A stretch of DNA of 64,000 nucleotides. It comes from Draconibacterium aestuarii. GTDB lineage: Bacteria; Bacteroidota; Bacteroidia; Bacteroidales; Prolixibacteraceae. Position numbers and translations under genes: made by a program. The stretch covers positions 1 to 64,000 of the forward strand of contig JAPOHD010000065.1 of the NCBI GenBank assembly GCA_026671195.1. The letters run 5' to 3'. The stretch's first letter is position 1, and each line of letters opens with the position of its first letter. Shown piece after piece: positions 1-7,865 of the stretch. Under the pieces are notes generated by a model. It was not told the DNA's origin, did not search any database, and saw nothing but the letters and a program-made list of their open reading frames with translations.

Positions 1-165
1 CTTAATAGTTCTAATTTTGGAAGCTGTAGAAAAGAAATTACAAAGACAATATTTAGAGATTTAAAAATAATTGAATGACTAAATGCCAGCAGGTAACAAT
101 TAAGCGTTCGGGCGGTCGGCACGGCCAGACTCTCGTCGGATTGTTACAAATGCATATAACCGTTG
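1..165. other. Non-coding edge region with GC-rich inverted-repeat block
   Basis: No gene is visible. The first 90 bases are AT-rich. A GC-rich block follows, flanked by the perfect 7-bp inverted repeats TAACAAT (94-100) and ATTGTTA (140-146). Next to it lies ATATAACCGTTGTTA (151-165), close to the MOSC gene stop. The composition contrasts with the AT-rich neighbourhood. The boundary words resemble those of integron attC sites or IS ends, but the internal arms pair poorly, so I cannot classify it. Confidence 0.35.
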
Positions 166-804
166 TTACAGCCATTCTCCCCAACGTTTCAGCAAATCCT
201 TTTTACAACTTTCGGCAATAAACGGATCGTTTACCGCTTGTTTTACTGCCGCATCAAATTTGCCGGTATACAATAACTCATATACTTTTTGAATGGAAAG
301 TGCCTCTTTTTTTTCGATCAGTTCCATTTTGTTGCCGGCTTTTACTTTGCCGGTTTCGAGTATCCGCAAATAAACTCCGGGATAACCCGCATGAACAAAT
401 TTACGCACTATCTCCTTATCCGGGAAACGAAACTCTAACTTAAAACAGGGCTGGCGAGGTTGAGTTACCTGAACCACAGCTTCCCCTATTTTATAAATAT
501 TGCCAATATTTATGTCGGCTTCGTGTAAGCCTTCAACCGTCAGGTTTTCACCAAACATTCCCCAGGGCAAATCGAGTTCGGGATAAAGATTTTGCCAGTA
601 TTTGTAATGGTCGGCCGAATACAGGTAACAGGCTTTGTCGGCTCCGCCGTGGTAACGACGGTCGATAACATGGTCGTTCTCCACACCCTCATTCCCCAAA
701 AAGAGTGGATGCTCAACCGGATATTTAAACAATCCGGTAGTTACTTCCCTGCCTTTCCACAGAATGGTTTTGGACTCAGCTATGTTTGTTGAGATGATTT
801 TCAT
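166..804 (-). CDS. MOSC domain protein (YiiM-like)
   Basis: Cytosolic MOSC-fold protein of 212 aa. The family is related to the molybdenum cofactor sulfurase C-terminal domain; YiiM relatives use molybdenum cofactor to detoxify N-hydroxylated compounds. Seen here: the N-terminal beta region MKIISTNIAESK, the MFGENLTVEG strand that is typical of MOSC proteins, and the family cysteine in TQPRQPCFKL. The frame extends upstream to 894, but that stretch is charged and unlike the family, so I chose the internal ATG at 802-804, which begins the conserved fold. It is the last gene of its strand here, 117 bp after the J-domain gene. The substrate cannot be inferred. Confidence 0.8.
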   Translation of the reverse strand: MKIISTNIAESKTILWKGREVTTGLFKYPVEHPLFLGNEGVENDHVIDRRYHGGADKACYLYSADHYKYWQNLYPELDLPWGMFGENLTVEGLHEADINIGNIYKIGEAVVQVTQPRQPCFKLEFRFPDKEIVRKFVHAGYPGVYLRILETGKVKAGNKMELIEKKEALSIQKVYELLYTGKFDAAVKQAVNDPFIAESCKKDLLKRWGEWL

Positions 805-921
805 CTTTTTGTCGTTTCGAAGGGATTGAGAAATCTGCAAATTCGCTGCTATATCGGAACAGATCTTTCTGTCGTTCCTTCTTCCGGAAGGCAAAAACTG
901 CCCAATAAAACCGAAGACTAA

Positions 922-1656
922 TTAAGCGATCTTTCGTTCCTTTTTAATGTTCTCGTAAGCCTGGTTTACCTTTTGGAATTTCTCTTTTGCAGCATTCTGA
1001 ACTTCAGTTCCAAGGGTACTTACTTTATCAGGGTGATATTTCATGGCCATACGACGGTATGCTTTTTTTACATCATTGTCGGTGGCACTGCGGTCGATCT
1101 CAAGTATTTTGTAGTCGCTTTCTGTATTGGGTATAAACATGGCCTGAATCGATTCAAAGTCACTTGTCCCAATTCCCATTTGATCACAAATGTGCGTGAT
1201 TAGTTTGTGTTCCGTGGGATCAACCTGGCCATCGGCCTGAGCAATTCCAAAAAGAAAATGTACCAGCTGTAAACGTGCCGAGTAGTTCATGTTTTGTTTA
1301 ATCTGCAAACAAACTTCGTTTACCGGAATATTTTGTTGAAGCAAATCGCGTAACATTTTTATGGCTTCCTGTGCCGATGCTTCTCCAAAATTATGCACCA
1401 TAAATTTTTTCACATAATCCAGTTCCGATTTTTTTACCTTTCCATCGGCTTTCATTACGGCTGCTACCAAAACCAATAAACTCATTACATAACCACCGGT
1501 GGTAGTTCGCGACGAGTATCCACCCCTGGTACCGCGTGTAACAGCTTCTTTCCCGCCGTCGAACATTGAACCTATTGTAAAACCAATTATTGCCCCTATT
1601 GGGCCTCCTGCAAATGCACCTAGTCCGGCGCCTATCCACTTACCAAATTTTGCCAT
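922..1656 (-). CDS. TerB/J-domain co-chaperone (DjlA-like)
   Basis: 244 aa. The N-terminus is a glycine-rich hydrophobic segment (residues 7-32, with repeated small residues) that may insert into the membrane. A helical TerB-type domain follows (about 56-170), with two DG(K/Q)V turns like those of tellurite-resistance B proteins. A C-terminal J domain (about 180-240) carries the essential HPD tripeptide at 208-210, so it should stimulate an Hsp70 ATPase. This order matches the DjlA family. The start overlaps the end of coaE by 17 bp, indicating translational coupling within a ybbR-coaE-djlA operon. The client proteins are unknown. Confidence 0.85.
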   Translation of the reverse strand: MAKFGKWIGAGLGAFAGGPIGAIIGFTIGSMFDGGKEAVTRGTRGGYSSRTTTGGYVMSLLVLVAAVMKADGKVKKSELDYVKKFMVHNFGEASAQEAIKMLRDLLQQNIPVNEVCLQIKQNMNYSARLQLVHFLFGIAQADGQVDPTEHKLITHICDQMGIGTSDFESIQAMFIPNTESDYKILEIDRSATDNDVKKAYRRMAMKYHPDKVSTLGTEVQNAAKEKFQKVNQAYENIKKERKIA

Positions 1657-2239
1657 ATTCTTTTAGTTGCTTGTCAATATTAATAATCTGAGGGAGTATT
1701 AGTTCTTTATTATCGTTTTTAATTTCAATTGTTGCCAGCTTTCTTTTTTGCTCATCCGTCCACTGTTTATCCATGCGTTCTTTTACTTGTTCTGCCGTCG
1801 AACCGTCGCGACTTGTTACTCTATCAATTCGTATTTGTTGCGGTGCCGAAACCAAAATTGTATAGTCCATCATTTTATAAAATCCACTTTCAAAAAGAAT
1901 GGCTGCTTCGTGTACCACATAAGGAGCGTTTTGTTTTTGCACCCATTTCTGAAACTCGGAACGTACAACCGGATGAATCAACCCGTTTGCTTTATTCAGC
2001 TGAACTTCATCATTAAAAATTATGCCAGCAAGTTTTTGTCGGTTAATTGTGCCATTTTTAGTGTAAATGTCGTCACCAAACCAGTCAATTAGTCCGCTTT
2101 TTATTTCAGAACTTGTATTAACTAATTTTTTAGCTTCAATATCGGCTTCAAAAACCGGAGCCCCCAAAAGTTTAAAAACCGAACAAACTGTAGATTTTCC
2201 ACTTCCTATTCCACCGGTTATGCCAACAGTAATCGCCAT
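1640..2239 (-). CDS. coaE: Dephospho-CoA kinase
   Basis: Catalyses the last step of coenzyme A synthesis: ATP-dependent 3'-phosphorylation of dephospho-CoA, in the cytosol. At 199 aa it has the family's usual length. The P-loop GGIGSGKS sits at residues 9-16. The lid region has RVTSRDGST followed by a KQWTDEQKR helix, as in other CoaE proteins. It begins 8 bp after the YbbR-like gene and its 3' end overlaps the J-domain gene, so the three are probably co-transcribed. Confidence 0.95.
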   Translation of the reverse strand: MAITVGITGGIGSGKSTVCSVFKLLGAPVFEADIEAKKLVNTSSEIKSGLIDWFGDDIYTKNGTINRQKLAGIIFNDEVQLNKANGLIHPVVRSEFQKWVQKQNAPYVVHEAAILFESGFYKMMDYTILVSAPQQIRIDRVTSRDGSTAEQVKERMDKQWTDEQKRKLATIEIKNDNKELILPQIINIDKQLKEYGKIW

Positions 2240-2247
2240 ATTAATAA

Positions 2248-3237
2248 TTAATTGGTTTCAATCAGGTATTCAATAGTTTCTGGCTTATAGCGGAGAAGTT
2301 CAATAAATACCGGTTTTGATCTTATAATTACGGCAAGATTTGGGTTTCCGTTGCCAATGGATTCGTAATCGACCACTGCCTGAAATTTGTCAGGGCTGAT
2401 GTTCTCAAATTCGCTTAAACCCACCAAACATTTTACTACTACTTCCGATGGGAAAAGCTTAATGTTTACATCTGCCGGTTTATTTAAAATTTGAATAGGA
2501 ACTTTTACATCCTTCTCTGTAAACTTCTCGACATTTATTTTTAACAGTACTTTCTCGGGAACGATTGTTGTTTTTGGAGGATGTAAAATTTTCAGGTTTC
2601 TTTCGATCGAAGCATCCAGGTCGTTAAATTCTTTTTCTTCGGTAAAAAGGAAATTTATAGTGTCGATACTTGTTGCCGGCCCCGTAATTTTAACCATTTG
2701 TGGCACTACACTCACCGGATCTTGAAGATTGAATTGGGGTTTAAACCCCAGTTTTACGTTTGTTTTAACGGGTACACTTTTCGATTTTAAACTATCTAAA
2801 ACAATATATAATATCTCAGGTTGTACTTCGCGAACATTAATCTCGTTAGTTACCTGGCTTGCAATTCTTTTCAGGTGTTGGCTGGTTTTTATTTCGTAAG
2901 TCCTGTTATTGGGCGAAACACCTTCGGTAATACTGGTAAGATTCAGAATTATTGGAGAGAAGGCCAGGCTTAATTTATGACGTAAAAGTGTAAACCCGTG
3001 TGCATCTACCTTTAATTCCAGTTTGGAAGGAGGTTTATTAGATAGAAACTGATGAGAAGGAGCGCTTACATACTTTACCGGATACGAAATGGTTGTCGAA
3101 TAGTCTTTGCTTAAGGCATTCAGAAACCATAATGCAGTAGCTATTAATACACAAACCAAAAAAACAACTGCTTGTTTATTGTTTTTTAGCTGTTCAACTT
3201 TTGAATATCCCGGTATTTTCTCAATTCTTTTATTCAT
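2248..3237 (-). CDS. YbbR-like (CdaR-type) membrane-anchored protein
   Basis: 329 aa from the ATG at 3235-3237; a TTG five codons upstream is less likely. One N-terminal transmembrane helix (about residues 23-42, VVFLVCVLIATALWFLNAL) is followed by an extracytoplasmic beta-rich region with repeated YbbR-type segments such as VPVKTNVKLGFKPQF and VPIQILNKPADVNIKLFP. In Firmicutes YbbR/CdaR modulates diadenylate cyclase. In Bacteroidota the gene commonly sits beside coaE, as here, and its role is unclear. It is the first gene of this operon; I saw no clear promoter in the 124-bp gap upstream. Confidence 0.8.
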   Translation of the reverse strand: MNKRIEKIPGYSKVEQLKNNKQAVVFLVCVLIATALWFLNALSKDYSTTISYPVKYVSAPSHQFLSNKPPSKLELKVDAHGFTLLRHKLSLAFSPIILNLTSITEGVSPNNRTYEIKTSQHLKRIASQVTNEINVREVQPEILYIVLDSLKSKSVPVKTNVKLGFKPQFNLQDPVSVVPQMVKITGPATSIDTINFLFTEEKEFNDLDASIERNLKILHPPKTTIVPEKVLLKINVEKFTEKDVKVPIQILNKPADVNIKLFPSEVVVKCLVGLSEFENISPDKFQAVVDYESIGNGNPNLAVIIRSKPVFIELLRYKPETIEYLIETN

Positions 3238-3361
3238 GCTTGTAAATGACAAATTTAACCAAATCTGTCAATTTGCAGTACTGACGAATATTTAATATTA
3301 ACAATGATGTAAAAACCAAAACAATAAATTCAGGATGTGTTAAAACTTATACCGATACTTT

Positions 3362-4267
3362 TTAATTTTTGGTATTTATGTTTGTGTCTGGCGGCGTAAA
3401 ATTGCTCTCGTCGATAATTACTTCGTTTCCAACTGAAACGTCGCTGGCCGAAAAAAAGCCGAGAACCCGTTTCCCATTGTTGGCAGAAAGGTTGTTTTGC
3501 AAGTTAGCCGGCGGTACACTAAAGGGGCTTCCCGAATACGCCTGGTTTATCATACCCTGGTAGAAATTATAGGTAGATTCTGAAATTGAATGTTGTTCAA
3601 CCCTTACTTTGTGACCGGGGAAAAGGTAATTATAATCCCCCCAGTCAATAAATATCTCGTAATCGTGGATATAGTTTCCGTCAACAAGCTCATCGCTGGC
3701 AAACGTCAGTTCATCATTTTTGGTATGTAAACGGTTGTTTATATAAATAAACCACTTGTAATAGTTGCCTTTTCCTGGAGTTTCCTGCGAGCTAATATAA
3801 ATGGCCAGGTACTCGTAGTTGCCACGGGGTGAGAGTTTTACTTTTATCGTATCCAGTTTGGCTACAGGATGTATATAGTCTTTGGCAGAAATTACAACTC
3901 CGTCGGCTGTTGTAATTGTAAGGGTGTAAGTTCTTTCAGGCAGGGCCAGGTATGATTCATTTTCAGCTATTATGTAGATACCGGTTTGTCCGATTTCTTC
4001 CAGAGTAATAGTGTTTGGTGTTGGTTCATTGTCCGATATTTCCACAATGGCATTGTTTAATGCTGGGTTTTGTTCGGCTTTATTAACCGGTAATGATTTT
4101 TCCAGTTTGACAAAAATATTGTTTTCAGGCTTTGTGTTGACGTATGCCTCAACTGCAATTAAATCAATGTCTGCACTGTTGATGTCCACTTCCACTACAT
4201 CTTTACACGACATTAAAATGCTTGCAGGTAAAAAAGTGAAGATGAATATTTTGATTATTGTTTTCAT
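3362..4267 (-). CDS. DUF4249 lipoprotein, copy A
   Basis: 301 aa lipoprotein. The signal peptide ends in a lipobox (ILMSC, Cys 21). The mature part is beta-rich and typical of DUF4249, a Bacteroidota family found beside TonB-dependent receptors and thought to act as the outer-membrane or surface partner. It follows the receptor gene by 4 bp. The second copy at 6947-7861 is clearly paralogous: the DVVEVDINS, SLPV and EISDNEPTPN segments and the end of the protein (SAS/ARDxSVGNEVIID) are shared almost residue for residue. The ligand is unknown. Confidence 0.8.
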   Translation of the reverse strand: MKTIIKIFIFTFLPASILMSCKDVVEVDINSADIDLIAVEAYVNTKPENNIFVKLEKSLPVNKAEQNPALNNAIVEISDNEPTPNTITLEEIGQTGIYIIAENESYLALPERTYTLTITTADGVVISAKDYIHPVAKLDTIKVKLSPRGNYEYLAIYISSQETPGKGNYYKWFIYINNRLHTKNDELTFASDELVDGNYIHDYEIFIDWGDYNYLFPGHKVRVEQHSISESTYNFYQGMINQAYSGSPFSVPPANLQNNLSANNGKRVLGFFSASDVSVGNEVIIDESNFTPPDTNINTKN

Positions 4268-4271
4268 GAGT

Positions 4272-6620
4272 TTAGAACTTTACGTTGTAGGTTATTGATG
4301 GTATTGCTGATCCGATAATGGAGAGGCGAACAAACTGCGTTTGATTTGGATTTTTGTTGTTGGCTTCGGGTGTAATAGAGTAGGCATTGCGTCGGGCATA
4401 AACGTTATAAACCGAGAAATTCAAGGATTGCTTGAAACTGCGGGTTTCATTTTTTTTAAAGTCGTACGTGGTTGAAATGTCCAGCCTGTGATAATCTGTA
4501 ATTCGATTACTGTTTCGTGCCGAATATTCGTAAATCTGTTTCCCCTGAATGTTGTATTTGGCAATCGGGAACAATGTTGGGGTTCCGGTGGCAAAAACAA
4601 AATTTGCAGCAAAATCCCATTTTTTATTTAACTTGTAGTTCAAAACTACCGATAAATCGTGTGTGCGATCGTATGGCATCGGATAGGAATTGCCATTATT
4701 AATACCCTCGATTTTACAGGTTGTATTCGACCATGTATATGCAATCCAGCCGGTGATATTCCCTTTCGATTTTTTTACCAATACTTCCAATCCTTTTGAT
4801 TTGCCACTTCCATGCAGGAGTTCAGTTTCAATAACTTCGTTTAATAATAACCTGGCACCCTCGCGGTAATCCAGTACATTTTGCATGTTTTTATAGTAGA
4901 GCTCAACCGATGTTTCCCAACTGTTATTTCTGAAGTTATGGAAATATCCTACTGAAACCTGGTCGACAACGAGTGGTTTTATGTAGGTGCTTGACGGTAG
5001 CCAAATATCGAGCGGAGTGGGAGATTGTGTATTTGTAATAAGATGTAGATTCTGAACCATACGGTTGTACGACGACTTTACCGAGTTATTTGCACCAAGT
5101 GTGTATTTCATTCCCACGCGAGGCTCAGGGTATATAAACGCATCGCCTATTTTATCGCCTTTCGCATACACTTTAGTTTCAATAATTTCATCCTTTTTCA
5201 GCTCATCAGGATTTCGGTATATATTTACTTCTCCTTCGCCAATTTGTTGAAAATGACTTAAACGCAGGCCATATTGAAGAGTAAAACGATGGCTTATTTT
5301 TTGTTCGTTGGAAAGATAAATAGCACTTGCAATGGCATTGTAACGGGCTAAATCCAGATCAGAAAACATCGAATTTTCTCCAACAGTTCTTACTCTTCCG
5401 GGATTAAATTGATGAAAGATTGTATTCGCACCAAATTTTATTTCGTTTTGCGGATTATAGAAATAGGTAAAATCTACTTTGGCATTGTAATCCCGTATTT
5501 TTGACGACCAGTCGAAATTATCCGCATTGTCACCCGGCACACCCACGTTGTAATCGTAGTTAGAGAAAATACCCGATATATTCATGAAAATTTTATCGCC
5601 AGAAATATGGTTCCAGCGCACTGTCGCAGTCGCATTTCCCCATTTCATGTACATCGATTCGCCTAATTCAAACACATCGTCACCTATGTAGCCTGCAATG
5701 TAAATCCGGTTATTGTTGTTAATGATCAGGTTCGATTTGGCATTCAAATCGTAGAAATAGAGTTTGTTGTCTTCCAATCCTTCCAATCCGGCAGCTTTGC
5801 CCAGCACATCGTAATATGTTCTTCTTCCGGCAATAATAAAACTCCATTTGTCTTTAATAACCGGACCTTCAATGGTCAGACGGCACGATAGATTTCCAAT
5901 GCCGCCTTCAAATCCAAAACGTTGCGAATTTCCGTCTTTAAGCCTGATGTCAATTACTGAGGAGGCTTTTTCTCCATATTCGGCAGGAATACCACTTTTG
6001 TATACCTGTATGTCTTTTATGGCATCGGAATTAAATACCGAAAAGAAACCCATAAGATGTGAGGTGTTGTAAACTGGAGCTTCGTCAAGTAACATCAGGT
6101 TTTCGTCGGGACCTCCACCACGAACGTATAACCCGGAACTGGCTTCACCACCACTTTGAATTCCGGGTAGCAGCTGAATTGTTTTTATGATGTCAACTTC
6201 GCCCATAAATGCGGGTAGCTGTTTTATAATTTTTATTGGAAGTTTTACCATCCCCATTCCTACACTTTCGATATTGGAATTGGCAGCTTCGCCGTTTACC
6301 GTAATTTCTTCAATTTCCTCCGAACTTTCACGTAGTGCTAATGAAATAGTCTTATTAAAAGTGGTTTCAATCGTTTGTCTTATTGTTTCGTACCCGATAA
6401 AAGATACTCGTAGTGTGCACCTGCCCTGGGGAATAGTTAGTGAGTAAAAACCGTAGGCATTTGTAGTCGTTCCTTGTTTCAGTTCTTTAATGTAAACTGT
6501 GGCTCCAATCAACGCTTCGCCATTTGAAGCATCTTTTAGATAGCCACTTAGTGTGATATTTTGTGCCTCTGCTGCAAAAATACACACCAGCCATAGTAAC
6601 AGAACTGTAATTTTCCTCAT
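4272..6620 (-). CDS. TonB-dependent receptor with carboxypeptidase-like N-domain, copy A
   Basis: 782 aa outer-membrane receptor. A signal peptide (about 1-19) is followed by a CarboxypepD_reg-like domain (about 21-105, starting ITLSGYLKDASNGEALIGATVY), a plug domain with the LYVRGGGPDENLMLLDEAPVYN motif, and a beta-barrel ending in ITYNVKF with a terminal aromatic residue, as expected for outer-membrane insertion. It lacks the SusC-type length and any SusD partner. It pairs with the downstream DUF4249 lipoprotein. It is a near duplicate of the receptor at 7866-10214, with the same length and long identical runs. Probably energised TonB uptake of an unidentified ligand. Confidence 0.88.
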   Translation of the reverse strand: MRKITVLLLWLVCIFAAEAQNITLSGYLKDASNGEALIGATVYIKELKQGTTTNAYGFYSLTIPQGRCTLRVSFIGYETIRQTIETTFNKTISLALRESSEEIEEITVNGEAANSNIESVGMGMVKLPIKIIKQLPAFMGEVDIIKTIQLLPGIQSGGEASSGLYVRGGGPDENLMLLDEAPVYNTSHLMGFFSVFNSDAIKDIQVYKSGIPAEYGEKASSVIDIRLKDGNSQRFGFEGGIGNLSCRLTIEGPVIKDKWSFIIAGRRTYYDVLGKAAGLEGLEDNKLYFYDLNAKSNLIINNNNRIYIAGYIGDDVFELGESMYMKWGNATATVRWNHISGDKIFMNISGIFSNYDYNVGVPGDNADNFDWSSKIRDYNAKVDFTYFYNPQNEIKFGANTIFHQFNPGRVRTVGENSMFSDLDLARYNAIASAIYLSNEQKISHRFTLQYGLRLSHFQQIGEGEVNIYRNPDELKKDEIIETKVYAKGDKIGDAFIYPEPRVGMKYTLGANNSVKSSYNRMVQNLHLITNTQSPTPLDIWLPSSTYIKPLVVDQVSVGYFHNFRNNSWETSVELYYKNMQNVLDYREGARLLLNEVIETELLHGSGKSKGLEVLVKKSKGNITGWIAYTWSNTTCKIEGINNGNSYPMPYDRTHDLSVVLNYKLNKKWDFAANFVFATGTPTLFPIAKYNIQGKQIYEYSARNSNRITDYHRLDISTTYDFKKNETRSFKQSLNFSVYNVYARRNAYSITPEANNKNPNQTQFVRLSIIGSAIPSITYNVKF

Positions 6621-6669
6621 TTAGTTCTGGTTTATCACAACACTTAAAATACATCATTACTTTGTCCTC

Positions 6670-6700
6670 GATTAGATTCGTTGGAAAACGAAAGCTAATC
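6670..6700 (-). promoter_or_regulatory. Strong hairpin upstream of receptor copy A
   Basis: GATTAG (6670-6675) pairs with CTAATC (6695-6700) and, inside it, TTCGTT (6677-6682) pairs with AACGAA (6687-6692) around a GGAA loop. It lies about 50 bp before the receptor start codon, in what would be the leader of operon A. It could be an attenuator, a leader stabiliser or an operator. The equivalent is not evident upstream of copy B. Confidence 0.45.
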
Positions 6701-6846
6701 TGATACTAAACAGTAGAACTGTTATGTCATTTTGTAATATATAACGTTCTTTGAAGGAGAAGGTTGCAGGAGAGGGTAAATAAGATGGCTGTTACATCGA
6801 TTTTGCTAAAGATGAGTATAACCCAGAATAGTGGCGGCTATGCAAA

Positions 6847-6887
6847 AAGCCATAAAAACAACCCTCACCAAGACGTTCTTATGGCTT
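6847..6887 (-). terminator. Inverted repeat after DUF4249 copy B
   Basis: AAGCCATAA (6847-6855) and TTATGGCTT (6879-6887) are perfect 9-bp complements separated by 23 bases. It sits about 60 bp past the stop of the second DUF4249 gene, in the 326-bp gap between the two duplicated operons. It probably ends operon B transcription, although the loop is long and the T tract is weak. Confidence 0.45.
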
Positions 6888-6946
6888 AATCAACTTCTAA
6901 AAGGTTTGTCTTTTTTTAATTCTTTTTCGTTACTCAGTTTTGTGTT

Positions 6947-7861
6947 CTATTCTAAAGACAACAAGCTCGAAACCACAGGCGTAAAATTGTTGTCGTCGAT
7001 AATTACTTCATTTCCAACTGAAATGTCGCGGGCTGAAAACAATCCTAAAACCCGTTTCCCATTACTTGCCGTAATGTTGTTTTGGAGGTTGGCCGGAGGA
7101 ACGCTAAACGGGCTTCCCGAGAAGGCCTGGTTTATCATTCCCAGGTAAAAGTCGTAGGCAGACTCCGAAATTGAAAGTTGCTCAACCCTGACAGTATCCC
7201 CCGGAAAAATCACTTTGTCTTCGTCATCATCGGCCCAGTCCAGAAAAATCTCGAAATCGTATATGTAGTTTCCGTCAACCAGTTCGTCGCTGGCAAACGA
7301 AAGTTTGTCGCTTTCATATAACAAGTTGTTGTTAATGTATATATCCCATTTATAGTAGTTCCCTTTTCCCGGAGTTTCTTGCGAATTGATATAAATTCCC
7401 AGGTATTCGTAGTTGCCGCGGGGCGAGAGATTTACTTTAACAGTGTCGAGTTTTTCTACCGGATCCAGATAGTCTTCGGCAGAAATCACAACGCCATCTG
7501 GTGTTGTAATTGTAAGAGTGTACGTCCTTCCGGGTACTCCGGGGTAGGTTTCATTTTCGGGAATAATGTAAATGCCGGTTGTCCCGCTCTCTTCTAAAAG
7601 AATAATATTTGGTGTTGGTTCATTGTCCGATATTTCTACGATGGCATTGTTGATTGCCGGATTTTGGTCTGCCTTATCAACCGGTAACGATTTTTCGAGC
7701 TTTACATAAGCGTTGTTCTCTGGTTTTGTGTTTATGTACGCTTCAACTGCAATTAAATCAATGTCTTCGGAATTGATGTCAACTTCCACCACATCTTCGC
7801 ATGAAACGAAAATGCCGGCAAGTAAAAAAGTGATGACATATATTTTGAATATTGTTTTCAT
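6947..7861 (-). CDS. DUF4249 lipoprotein, copy B
   Basis: 304 aa. The signal peptide ends in IFVSC (Cys 21), predicting a lipidated envelope protein. It is a paralogue of the 3362-4267 product along its full length, with small insertions such as the acidic DDDED stretch (about residue 210). It follows receptor copy B by 4 bp, mirroring the A pair. The C-terminus diverges from copy A after the shared EVIIDD region. Family function is inferred only from its constant pairing with TonB receptors. Confidence 0.8.
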   Translation of the reverse strand: MKTIFKIYVITFLLAGIFVSCEDVVEVDINSEDIDLIAVEAYINTKPENNAYVKLEKSLPVDKADQNPAINNAIVEISDNEPTPNIILLEESGTTGIYIIPENETYPGVPGRTYTLTITTPDGVVISAEDYLDPVEKLDTVKVNLSPRGNYEYLGIYINSQETPGKGNYYKWDIYINNNLLYESDKLSFASDELVDGNYIYDFEIFLDWADDDEDKVIFPGDTVRVEQLSISESAYDFYLGMINQAFSGSPFSVPPANLQNNITASNGKRVLGLFSARDISVGNEVIIDDNNFTPVVSSLLSLE

Positions 7862-7865
7862 GATC

